Source: Aurantiochytrium sp. KH105
Taxonomy: Eukaryota; Sar; Bigyra; Thraustochytrida; Thraustochytriidae
Length of the DNA stretch: 64,000 nt
Reading direction: 5' to 3'
Assembly: GCA_003116975.1 (NCBI GenBank)
Contig: BGKB01000106.1
Coordinates: 124,001 to 188,000 of the forward strand
In this document: piece after piece, positions 20,953 through 29,731 of the stretch
Layout: every line of letters starts with the position of its first letter
Position numbering within the stretch: the stretch's first letter is position 1
Translations under genes and position numbers: made by a program
The notes under the pieces: model-generated
The model's input: only the letters and a program-made list of their open reading frames with translations
Database searches by the model: none
What the model was told of the DNA's origin: nothing

Positions 20953-21690
20953 TCATGCTTCGAGAAAAGGTCTGCTCCGAAGGGCCAGAACATGAGTTCG
21001 CAAAACATCCGTGTTGGCCTCGCGGCTCAGAGGCGCGCAGACACTCTCAGCAAGCTCGTACTCGCTACAGTAGCGTTCCACAATCTCACGCTGGTCAGAC
21101 CATGATTGAGCAGGCGGTTTGCCTTCGCCCCCCTGGCTATCAACGGAGATCTGCGCCATGGTATTCACAGTGCGCTCAAGTTCGGCGAGCAGGACTCCTT
21201 TGATTTCAAAAAGCAGATTCTCGGCTTCCATGACAGACGCGCGCACTAAGGGCTGATCTTGCGTTTCAGATCCTTCCTTGGTGAGCTCAAAGACGCGGCG
21301 CTTCTCAGCCTTGGCGTCGAGGCGATCCACTCCGCCAAGCTGTGCGGAAAACTTGGCAGGTAAGTCGTGTATTGCCATCAACGTCGTCTCCGTGCCATAA
21401 GATTGCCCATCGCCAGCAACACGCAGAAAGTCTTCAAGAGCGTCAGCGAGACGCGCATGAATCTCGTCAAAGCTCGTGACTTGCTGCTGCAGACGAGCTG
21501 CTAAACTCTTTCTGCTGCTGGTTGGCGGAGGCCGCCTGCTCGCCTGTGCTGATGAGGACGCAGATCTCGACGCCGCCGCCGCCGCCGAGTTTGGTCTGCC
21601 CTTTTTGTTCGAGCTCGCCTTGCCGGTGCTCCTACCTTTGCTCTTGGCCTTGCCCTTGCCCTTGCGGGCGCTTCCGCTCGGCGTCTGCAT
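20953..21690 (-). CDS. Uncharacterised 245-residue protein, basic N-terminus
   Basis: I do not recognise this protein. Residues 1-65 are low-complexity and strongly basic (Lys/Gly/Ser/Ala, several KGK and KSK), as in nuclear or RNA/DNA-associated tails. Residues about 66-245 look folded and helical, with three amphipathic helices (FDEIHARLADALEDFLRVAG, SVMEAENLLFEIKGVLLAELERTVNTMA, REIVERYCSEYELAESVC). There is no catalytic motif or membrane segment. The ATG at 21690 is only 120 bases from the divergent start at 21811, so the two genes probably share a promoter. It might be a small complex subunit, but there is no direct support for that. Confidence 0.6.
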   Translation of the reverse strand: MQTPSGSARKGKGKAKSKGRSTGKASSNKKGRPNSAAAAASRSASSSAQASRRPPPTSSRKSLAARLQQQVTSFDEIHARLADALEDFLRVAGDGQSYGTETTLMAIHDLPAKFSAQLGGVDRLDAKAEKRRVFELTKEGSETQDQPLVRASVMEAENLLFEIKGVLLAELERTVNTMAQISVDSQGGEGKPPAQSWSDQREIVERYCSEYELAESVCAPLSREANTDVLRTHVLALRSRPFLEA

Positions 21691-21810
21691 CTCCCTCGCA
21701 CGGCTGCTCTGCCGCCTCTGTGGAGCAGCGATTCGAGTTTGCCTGGGCCTCTCCTTCTCTTCTACATGGTACTACATTCTGGCCTGGGACCGAACGATCC
21801 GTTGTAAAAG

Positions 21811-23232
21811 ATGAATCCGAGTCCCCCAGCGCAGCCCTTTCAATCCCCATCCATTCTCCTGGCGGATGAGGGGCCCTCGCAGGACCGCAAGGCCAGCCAG
21901 ACAGAGGAAAAGGATCAAAGGCAGATCGCTGGTGGGTCTCGAAGTAAGCCAATCGATCGATCGCGAGCGAGCGAGTGCGGACGGACCGCCGAGCAGACAG
22001 CCAAAGCGACAGACAGTCAGTCAATCAGACCGTCGAGACTGTGCGTTGAAAAACAAAAGATGCGGCAACGCGAGCCATACCCGTTCTACAAGAATACAAA
22101 CGTGATAAAGGAAGAACGAAGACGCCGTCGCAAACGCGCTTTACCAGCTTCAGATGACGTCTCTGACAGCGAAGCACAGCGTGAAGGTCTGGGTCCAAGT
22201 TCGGGAAATCATAGAGTGCTGCCTTCTCCGACAATGAAAGGATCTTTGTCCTCACCATCATTTGCCGCGCCCCCTCGAGACAATTCAAGGAGTGTTGGTT
22301 GTGCCAAAAGGAAAAATCAAAATTTGCGTGGCTCGCATTCATTATTATCGTCCTCATCCTCGACACTGGGTAGTGTACTTCCTGTCTTGTTCGATGAGCG
22401 TAACATTCCCGAATCGCTCATCCCTCCCGAGTCGCTGGTTCGCGCAAACGCACCGGGTAGCTCTGTATGGCCACTTGCAAGCATTTTGGCGCAGCCGGGA
22501 TACAATGCAGCCCCGCAAGGTCACGTCGACGTCGAAAGCGTCAAGCGATGGGTTCACTTTATGAATACGCGGGTCGAGCAAGGCTCTGGCCGCGTCCTTC
22601 CAGAAGATGCCGTCGAGGATCTACAGAGTATACAATACATGGGCTTTCATGAACTTGTTCGGCAAGTTATGGTATCTAATTTCGAGAGGGGGGAGGCACT
22701 TCTCGAGCTTTGGCGTATGAAGACAGAGCTTGACGACCTCGAAAAGCAAGAGCTCAAGAAAAAAATTTCTGCCCTTGAAGCCAAAGTGCGTCAGGGGGCT
22801 CTCTCGAAAGAGAGCAAGACGGGAACGTCGCAGCGTCCAGCTCCAACGCGGAAAAGTTTTCGACCTTCTCATCGTGTTTCGGTTTTTGATCACGCAACAA
22901 TTGCCCGTGTCGACATGCAACGATTCTCGGAGATTGATGCTCCAAAGATACAGTCCTTTGACGCTAAAAAGAATGCAAACGAACCAATTCGGGCGAGCAC
23001 TGCGGGTCCACATGATTCGCGTCGTAAGAGCAGCATTCTCCCAATTTTTGAGCGATTTTTTCTCGATCTCGAATCAGAGCTTCCGGACCAGTCAACTCAG
23101 TCTACGCTTAGTCTTAATCCTGACGAGCACCTCCGAAGCAAGGCTCTGTACAAGGATCTCTGCGAAGCCTTGGAAAAGGTCCACGAGCTCGAGGAGGAGA
23201 ACGAAAGACTCCGCCTCACAGGGCATACATAG
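21811..23232 (+). CDS. p28/AXDND1-like axonemal dynein light-chain domain protein
   Basis: This ORF is 473 residues. The N-terminal 120 residues are basic and disordered, so a later start (for example the Met at 22061, MRQREPYPFYKN) is possible. The segment about 190-330 resembles the p28/DNALI1-AXDND1 axonemal light-chain family: DERNIPESLIPPESLV, then SIQYMGFHELVRQVMVSNFERGEALLELW, which matches the family pattern of a D/E-L-hydrophobic-RQV motif followed by ERG-x-LL, then a Lys/Glu coiled coil (ELDDLEKQELKKKISALEAKV). Family members tie inner-arm dynein to the axoneme, so a flagellar role is inferred. The C-terminus is a second coil (ALEKVHELEEENERLRL) that stops at 23230-23232; a frameshift or 62-base intron may join it to the downstream frame (see 23439). 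Confidence 0.55.
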   Translation: MNPSPPAQPFQSPSILLADEGPSQDRKASQTEEKDQRQIAGGSRSKPIDRSRASECGRTAEQTAKATDSQSIRPSRLCVEKQKMRQREPYPFYKNTNVIKEERRRRRKRALPASDDVSDSEAQREGLGPSSGNHRVLPSPTMKGSLSSPSFAAPPRDNSRSVGCAKRKNQNLRGSHSLLSSSSSTLGSVLPVLFDERNIPESLIPPESLVRANAPGSSVWPLASILAQPGYNAAPQGHVDVESVKRWVHFMNTRVEQGSGRVLPEDAVEDLQSIQYMGFHELVRQVMVSNFERGEALLELWRMKTELDDLEKQELKKKISALEAKVRQGALSKESKTGTSQRPAPTRKSFRPSHRVSVFDHATIARVDMQRFSEIDAPKIQSFDAKKNANEPIRASTAGPHDSRRKSSILPIFERFFLDLESELPDQSTQSTLSLNPDEHLRSKALYKDLCEALEKVHELEEENERLRLTGHT

Positions 23233-23438
23233 AACGTCAGCTAAATGGCCAACTCCCGGTGGCGCAGGCCTGGAAGCGCGGGTCTCAAAGGTTGAAACGC
23301 GTCTCAGCCCAGTCCACTATTACTGAGACATGGACTTACAACTCAGTATTGATCGAGAAATCGGGAAAACTTCAGAGCAGCAAACGTCCAACTCAATATG
23401 CAGGGCACAGAGAGAAAGAAAGCATCGGACGGAGAGAG

Positions 23439-23735
23439 ATGAAGGCAGAGAGAGGCGATAATGTGGAGAGACTGGGAGAAGGTGAAGAGGTAGCGGAGTC
23501 TACCACTGCAAGTAAAGGTCAAGAAACGCGTCTTTCAATGACTTTCTTTAGAAACGGCGCTTCTCGACTCGATGAACTTATGGTGAACAAGGAAATCAAC
23601 GAGCTGAGAACGTGCGCCTTACTTGTGATGGTTGCATTGGGCTTGATATGGGCCGCTATAGTTCATGAAACTGGTTTTATGGTCCTTATTCTCCTCGTCT
23701 TCTTTTGCCGTTTCGGGGAAAACTCGATGGCATGA
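23439..23735 (+). CDS. Small protein with two C-terminal TM helices, or 3' part of the preceding gene
   Basis: From its first ATG this frame gives 98 residues ending in two hydrophobic helices (TCALLVMVALGLIWAAIVHE and GFMVLILLVFFCRF) separated by only two or three residues, a hairpin-type tail anchor. The frame stays open upstream to 23112 without an ATG, overlapping the end of the p28-like ORF in another frame. A GT-AG pair at 23179-23240 would splice the upstream ORF into this frame in phase, and so would a one-base indel near 23220. It may therefore be a tail exon and not a separate gene. Codon use is AGA-rich and unlike its neighbours, which lowers confidence. Confidence 0.35.
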   Translation: MKAERGDNVERLGEGEEVAESTTASKGQETRLSMTFFRNGASRLDELMVNKEINELRTCALLVMVALGLIWAAIVHETGFMVLILLVFFCRFGENSMA

Positions 23736-24424
23736 TGGATTCCGCCTCTTTCATTGTTATCATTCGGTCGTCGGGGTTTCTTTTTAGATGTAGCCATTGC
23801 AACCTTCGTAAGACGCCAAGACCCGCTAGGCTATAAGACTCTCTTTTGTCTTGCTTTATGATGCTTTATGTATTTGACATGCGGAATGGCGACAAGAGAG
23901 CTTGTTAGTCTCGTTCCTTGATAGTATGTTTTATAGCTCGTACTAGGCAGGCACCATGACGAATCTCTAGTTCCCGTTGTAGCAGCAGCTAGCAAAATGA
24001 TCCGCATAGTTTTCCGGTCTTTCAACATCGATGCGATTGAAGTCAGATTCCGCCACACCGTTCATCTAACTATCGTCTTTTCCTGCGCTGAAAATGTCGT
24101 TGCTTGCTGGCGTTGAGCCAAAATCATTTGATTTCGTTTTTCTACTTTAAGATGGCACTCATGCGGTGCAGCGCATCTTTGATTTCTGCCACGGAACACC
24201 ATCAGTCCAGCATAAGCTCAGAACGTATCAATTTGTTTTCATGTCAGTAGACGGCATTGCATCCTTTTTGTCATTCTCTTTCCGACATGTAAGCGACCAG
24301 CAAATGACGAATTTTCATGGTCATTTTTTTTTTTTGGAGCCCCTGCAAAGCTCAAACGAACGAATGAACAATCCAGCGCTAGATACTCTAGCGTCGCTGG
24401 ACGAAGGTTCGCGTCCGTGAGATC
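23736..24424. other. AT-richer spacer upstream of the Ntn hydrolase gene
   Basis: A 690-base spacer with lower GC than its surroundings and a T run at about 24325-24336. No domain-bearing ORF; the promoter of the 24425 gene should lie here. Confidence 0.5.
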
Positions 24425-27361
24425 ATGTTGTCAAACAGCAGCGCGGACGTCGCGGTGTACGCGCGCCTGCTCGATCCAGAGGGAAGCAAAGAGCGCAAGT
24501 TCGCAGGCCTTACCGCCGTGGAGGAGCCGCTCAGAATTGGGAAACATGTCACGATTGCCAAGGTAGCAGCGACGCTTTGCGCCGTGGCGTGGTTCTATCT
24601 TGCAGGTCATACGCTACATTTGGCGTTACTCTGCCCTCGCGCGTTCGGCGTTGCGCTAAGTATCCTTGCGATCGGGGATGCAATTTTCGTTGGTGTTATC
24701 TTGAGAAAAGGGGGACCACGCACCTGTTGTCAACGATGTGCGCTCTTCTTTGGGACCTTGTGCGCGCTGCTCACTGTAACCCTATCTATTTGGATCTACA
24801 AGCGCGCTTTGGTCTCGGAAACCTTCTCTCTTGGCCCTGACGCCGACATTTCGGGCGTTGTCAAGGTATATGTAGAAGACGGGACCGGTATTGTCCACAT
24901 CGAGTCAAGCTCCGATGACCCAGGGGATCTTTTTTTCGCGCAGGGCCTCGTCATGGCTCAAACGCGCACCTTTCAAATGGAGTTCCAGCGCCGCTTGGCA
25001 CGCGGACAACTTGCAGAGGTCGCGGGCGCTGCAGCTGTGCCTCAAGACACTCTCTTTCGCACGCTCGGTTTTGGGCGAGTTGCAGAGCAAACGTATGCGC
25101 GCATGCGAGAAGACCCGCGCTTTGAGGAAGAGATTCTAAATCTCGGGCGATTCTGTGACGGCGTCAATCACTTTTTCACGTCTCGACAGCGATTCTCTGC
25201 GCCTCTCGAGCTCATCTTGCTCTCCTTTCTCTTTCAGACTCCCTTTCCTTGGCAGTTGGAACCGTGGACTCCTGCAGATTCGATCGCTTGGGTCTTGGTC
25301 ATGTCCTATGGGCTGTCGGGCAACTTGCAACGCGAGATGATGCGCTTCAAGCTCATTGCCGACCAGGGCCTCTCTGTGGACCGTGTGAACGAGCTGCTTC
25401 CCGCCTTTGACCTCACCGACTTCCCGACCATTTTGCAGCCCGAAGACGTTTGTCAGGATCCTCACACAAGCCACGACAATGCCACTTGCATAGAAGACCC
25501 AGAAATGAAGGCCTGGCTCAATTCCCTTCGCGCCACGCAGGCCAGCTCCAAGAGGGACCTGGCGAAATCCTCGAGGTCAGTGTGGGATTTTCGCCCGGGA
25601 AACGCCCTTGGCATTTCGGGCGCTTCAAACAATTGGGTCGTGAGCGGTGACCTTTCGCAAAGCGGAGCGCCTTTGTTGGCCAATGACCCGCACCTCGAGT
25701 TGACAGCCCCAAACGTCTGGCTACTCATGCATCTCAAAGACCCGGCCCAAGATGTCAATGTGATTGGCGCATGCTTTCTCGGAGTTCCCTTTGTCGTATT
25801 GGGTCGCAATGCCCATCTGGCTTGGGGCGTCACCAACACCGGAGCCGATGTTCAGGATCTTTTTGTTTTGCAAACCGTAGACTCCGGATCCGCCTACATG
25901 CACAATGGTTCAAAGGTGCTCTTACAAACCCGCACAGAGAGCCTTGGCGTTGCAGGCGAGTCAGCCCTTCGTCGTGTGGCCATTCGCACCGCACCGCACT
26001 ATGGCCCTGTCATTTCCGATCACAACCTCCCCGACACGATTTTAAGAACGCAAGAGGGAGACGCTGCGACGCGACTGGGCAATAATACGGTTGCGCTGCG
26101 GTGGACCTCGCTTTTGGCCGACGAGCCAGAGCATTTTGACACCACTCTTGTGGCTTTTATGCGCATGTGTCGTGCCCGCACAATCGACGAGGCTCGCACG
26201 GATGCGCTCAAGTACCTTGTGGCTCCAGGCCAGAATTTTGTCATGGCTACACACAAGGATATTGCGTATCAGATGACGGGTCGATTTCCTATGCGTGTAA
26301 AGGGTCACACTGGCGTCTTTCCTGTACCTGGAAACGGCTCGTACGACTGGGGCGCTCAACACTATTTTGCCTTTGAGGAACTGCCTTGGGTTAAAAATCC
26401 AAAGCAAGGCTTTGTGGCGACGGCAAATAATCGCGTCCAGCCCCCATGCTTTCCCCTGACGCCCACTTGCGACTTCGATTCGACAGACGGGTACCGGGCC
26501 AAACGTATTACCGAGCTTCTCGCTCATCCCCAAGGCAAGCATTCCGTTGCAAGCATGCAGGCAGTGCAGCAAGATGTGTCAAGTCTTTACGCGGCAGAAT
26601 TGCAAGAGGTGTTGGCCGAGGCCTGCCGTCAGTCAAACGCCCCAGAAGCCGTTGTTTTGTGTGATCTTCTCGTCCATGCATCGAACGAGGACTGGAAGTC
26701 TCATCGAATGAAGGTGAGCTCGGTGGAGGCGAGTCTTTTTAACCTTTGGAACGAGGAGCTTGTACAAAGTACACAGGCTGAGACTGGCGTCAAGTACTGG
26801 ACCGTGCCCTTGTTCACCTCATTTGCCTTTCGTCGTGCTGCAGCGAATGGCACTGCAGGCGTTGGAAGCGTTTGCGCGCAAAACATGAGCGATGCGGATT
26901 GTCTCTCCTATGCAACAGCTGCGCTGGAGCGCGTCGCCTTGCTCCTCGCCGAGGGCAAGGTCAAGCCCTGGGGCACGGTCGGAATGCACGAGACCTGCTT
27001 TGCGTCGCAACTTTTTGCCGAGACCCCTTTGGACTGCCTCTTTTCGCGACGTGTGCCGCATGGCGGAGATGACGTGACTGTCAATGTCGGCTCGTCGTCG
27101 TATCCGAGTTTTGAGCAGCGCGCGGGTTCTTCATTTCGAGCAGTCATGTCCATGGGCGAAGACGCTAACGGCGACGACGGCGCATCCGTCATTGTCAATG
27201 CCCTTGGTCAAAGTGGTTCTCCGTTCTCGCGCCATTACGACAACATGGTGCAGCCCTGGTCTCTAGGCGAGTATTTTGCCATGTCTCTGAAAAATGCGAC
27301 GGCCAATGGGCCTGTGCGCGAATCCTGTCTTGCCAGCGATCGTGAGCTGTGCTCGCCGTAG
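24425..27361 (+). CDS. Membrane-anchored penicillin-acylase-family Ntn hydrolase
   Basis: This 978-residue amidohydrolase belongs to the penicillin G acylase/AHL acylase/aculeacin acylase superfamily (Ntn fold), which cleaves N-acyl amides. Unlike the bacterial enzymes it begins with three hydrophobic helices (about 41-66, 72-93 and 103-126), so it should be membrane-embedded with the catalytic part beyond residue 130. The alpha-chain region carries VYVEDGTGIVHIES and FFAQGLVMAQTRTFQMEFQRRLARGQLAEVAG. The autoprocessing site is GA/SNNW, so Ser401 would become the N-terminal nucleophile of the beta chain; GAPLLANDPHLEL, FVVLGRNAHLAWGVTNTGADVQDLF and the C-terminal family tail follow. The substrate is unknown. 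A single exon; bacterial ancestry is plausible but codon use matches the host. Confidence 0.9.
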   Translation: MLSNSSADVAVYARLLDPEGSKERKFAGLTAVEEPLRIGKHVTIAKVAATLCAVAWFYLAGHTLHLALLCPRAFGVALSILAIGDAIFVGVILRKGGPRTCCQRCALFFGTLCALLTVTLSIWIYKRALVSETFSLGPDADISGVVKVYVEDGTGIVHIESSSDDPGDLFFAQGLVMAQTRTFQMEFQRRLARGQLAEVAGAAAVPQDTLFRTLGFGRVAEQTYARMREDPRFEEEILNLGRFCDGVNHFFTSRQRFSAPLELILLSFLFQTPFPWQLEPWTPADSIAWVLVMSYGLSGNLQREMMRFKLIADQGLSVDRVNELLPAFDLTDFPTILQPEDVCQDPHTSHDNATCIEDPEMKAWLNSLRATQASSKRDLAKSSRSVWDFRPGNALGISGASNNWVVSGDLSQSGAPLLANDPHLELTAPNVWLLMHLKDPAQDVNVIGACFLGVPFVVLGRNAHLAWGVTNTGADVQDLFVLQTVDSGSAYMHNGSKVLLQTRTESLGVAGESALRRVAIRTAPHYGPVISDHNLPDTILRTQEGDAATRLGNNTVALRWTSLLADEPEHFDTTLVAFMRMCRARTIDEARTDALKYLVAPGQNFVMATHKDIAYQMTGRFPMRVKGHTGVFPVPGNGSYDWGAQHYFAFEELPWVKNPKQGFVATANNRVQPPCFPLTPTCDFDSTDGYRAKRITELLAHPQGKHSVASMQAVQQDVSSLYAAELQEVLAEACRQSNAPEAVVLCDLLVHASNEDWKSHRMKVSSVEASLFNLWNEELVQSTQAETGVKYWTVPLFTSFAFRRAAANGTAGVGSVCAQNMSDADCLSYATAALERVALLLAEGKVKPWGTVGMHETCFASQLFAETPLDCLFSRRVPHGGDDVTVNVGSSSYPSFEQRAGSSFRAVMSMGEDANGDDGASVIVNALGQSGSPFSRHYDNMVQPWSLGEYFAMSLKNATANGPVRESCLASDRELCSP

Positions 27362-27894
27362 CTCTGCTGGAGTAAATACTGACGGCGTCAAGATGAGTGC
27401 GAAAGATGTTCTTGTGGCAGGCAGACTGGCAGGCAGGCGAATGAAAGCTCATCCGCCAATCCAAGTCACAATGGCCTACCAACTCTTGTTTGAGACTTTT
27501 ATTTTATTCTTTTGTTGATTTTCCCAGCCCTTTCGTTTTGATGCACTATCGAGCGCCGATCGACGTTGATCGATTGCCAAAATGATTGATGCTGAGTCTC
27601 ATTTCGGTTGGCCACAGACGTGCTTTCATCTCTCTCTCCTCTCTCCTCTCTCTCTTGTTTGCAGTGTCTGCTCCGCCAGATCCTAACACTAACAGGAAAA
27701 GATGAATTCGATCCCAAGCGAGACGCCAAAGCTTGAACGGAGTTTCTTTCTTCTCTCTGGCGGGGGTTTCTTCGTGGCTGCGACGGCACGCGGGGTGCCC
27801 TCGGCAGCGCCATCAAGCCGTGCCCCCTTACTCCCGGTCCACGCGAGGTCAAGTCTTTGCGTCTTGACAACGCGCTAGAAGAGAGCCGGCAAGA
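27362..27894. other. Spacer between Ntn hydrolase and GT47 genes
   Basis: A 530-base tandem-gene spacer with a CT-rich stretch at about 27625-27660. No gene or distinct element seen apart from the presumed promoter of the 27895 gene. Confidence 0.5.
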
Positions 27895-29691
27895 ATGAAG
27901 GCAGGCGTCAACCGTGCCGCGGCAGGAGCGCGCGACTTTTTCGCAGAAGGCGTGCTGGGCGGCAGGCGGAAACAACGCGCGGAAGACAAAGACCAAAAGG
28001 ATGACTGGGTGACCAAAGTAAAGGTCATTGGCATCCTGATGTCACTCTTGCTCATTTTGTACGTGCTTTCCTTTGTCATGGCGCAACGTGGCTCCGAGAC
28101 GGCCCCTCTCGAGGAATGGCAGCGTACAGGCCAGTATCCGGGCCAGACGGAGGTGCTCGCAGATGCGCAAACTCAGCCGCACCCGGCACAGGAGAATAAG
28201 GACCTTTTGCCGGACGACTGGGATGTCAAGGAGCCATCAAGCAACGCCGTTGGGGATTCTGATTCGAACACCGATGGCAACGATCTCGCCAGTGAGGATG
28301 ACGACGAAGTCGTGACCCAGTCGCAGCTGTCACCGGAAGCCCTCGCAGCGCTGCTTGAAGAGACGCCGGACATTGAAGCTGACGAGATGGTGTCATCCGC
28401 GATCCTCGCGCTAGCAAGTCAAAAGGTCTCGTCGCCGTTTTCAACATACGACATTCCGGGCGTGGACCCGGTAAAGGACGCCATCTTTCTCGCCAATGGA
28501 ACCTTGACAAACGCTTACAAGTCAGTTCTTCGCGACAGGGTACCGCAAACGCGACAGGATCTGCCGCGCGTGTTTCCGCGAGATGTAGCGGTCTTTTACA
28601 AGAATGTGCATAAACGCAAGACTGTATGCGTGTACACCCGTACGCCTCGACAAGACTCGCTCTTTCGCACAAACTTTATGTCCATGTTTGCCTCGGGCGA
28701 CTACAACTATGTGATCATGCGTTCGACGGACTGTCAGCACGAGGGAAAGTGCTCGTCACCCGAGGAGGCGCGAAGCCACGCGCGCTGTAACCCGGATTTG
28801 AGCCCAACGGTGCATTTGCTGGAGCGAATCAAGAATTTTCAGCACGAGCGTTTTGAGCAAGTTCTTTCCAATGGCGTGGAAAACTATGACGTTCTCGTTG
28901 CTACAGGCGATGAGTTTTGCCGTGCGTTACACACCTACGACCGTGCGCATTTTCGCATGTATGCGGGTCCGAATGTGGTGAATGCTTCGCAAGGCTCGCC
29001 CATCTACCTGCCTCTGGGTCCTCGCGAGGAGTTCAAACGCGTGTATGCCAACGACGTGCGTCTGGTGAGGGAGCGCAAGTACAAGTTCAACTTTATGGGC
29101 AGTTTGACGTCGCTCTCGCGCAAGGTGCTCGTCAAGGAGCTTGGTCCTTCGAGTGAAAAATACCCATCTTTTGTTTGGGTAGTGTCCAAGTGGAAGAAGC
29201 AACTCACGCGTGCTAATGGGTACATTACCCCGGTGGAGTACAAGCAGATTTTGGTCGACTCGGTCTTTACGTTGTGCCCACAGGGCCACAATCCGGAGGC
29301 GTACCGCATCTACGAGGCGTGTGAGGCTGGGTCGATCCCCATTGTCGTCCTCGATGAGTATTATCGCTCGCACGAGTGTGAAGGGGCCTTTTTGCCATTG
29401 ATTACGCAAGGTGCTCCCTTTGTATTTCTCAATTCGTGGACCGAGCTGCCGGCGTATCTGGAATACATTTTGCAGCACCCCGAGAGGATACAGCAAATGC
29501 AAATGGACACCATGGAGTGGTACAGCAAGTTTATGACCAAGGTGGCGACCCAGTTCGAGACGGTGATGACCTTGCGTTTTTCGGATCGTAGCGAGTCAGG
29601 CAAATTTACTTCGACGCGGTCGATTCCTAGCATTCGTACCTATCTCGACGACGCCGCGTATAGCGTGCCTTTGCAAAAGCCTGCCACGTGA
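27895..29691 (+). CDS. Exostosin-like glycosyltransferase (GT47), type II membrane protein
   Basis: This is a 598-residue Golgi-type enzyme. A short basic cytosolic tail is followed by one transmembrane helix (about 42-62, VKVIGILMSLLLILYVLSFVM) and a long acidic stem (about 65-190). The lumenal exostosin domain follows, ending in the diagnostic donor-binding region: YKFNFMGSLTSLSRK, then YKQILVDSVFTLCPQGHNPEAYRIYEACEAGSIPIVVLDEYY (about 458-500). The CPxG-x-xxxxR-x-xEA-x-xG-x-IPV pattern is shared by EXT, plant GT47 and RXYLT1-type proteins. The sugar transferred cannot be told. The ATG at 27895 is preceded by a purine-rich leader and gives a complete type II topology. It converges with the F-box gene (41-base gap), so the 3' UTRs probably overlap. 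Confidence 0.88.
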   Translation: MKAGVNRAAAGARDFFAEGVLGGRRKQRAEDKDQKDDWVTKVKVIGILMSLLLILYVLSFVMAQRGSETAPLEEWQRTGQYPGQTEVLADAQTQPHPAQENKDLLPDDWDVKEPSSNAVGDSDSNTDGNDLASEDDDEVVTQSQLSPEALAALLEETPDIEADEMVSSAILALASQKVSSPFSTYDIPGVDPVKDAIFLANGTLTNAYKSVLRDRVPQTRQDLPRVFPRDVAVFYKNVHKRKTVCVYTRTPRQDSLFRTNFMSMFASGDYNYVIMRSTDCQHEGKCSSPEEARSHARCNPDLSPTVHLLERIKNFQHERFEQVLSNGVENYDVLVATGDEFCRALHTYDRAHFRMYAGPNVVNASQGSPIYLPLGPREEFKRVYANDVRLVRERKYKFNFMGSLTSLSRKVLVKELGPSSEKYPSFVWVVSKWKKQLTRANGYITPVEYKQILVDSVFTLCPQGHNPEAYRIYEACEAGSIPIVVLDEYYRSHECEGAFLPLITQGAPFVFLNSWTELPAYLEYILQHPERIQQMQMDTMEWYSKFMTKVATQFETVMTLRFSDRSESGKFTSTRSIPSIRTYLDDAAYSVPLQKPAT

Positions 29692-29731
29692 ACAAGAAGA
29701 ACTATAATGACAATGATCTGAGCTTGTGTGT

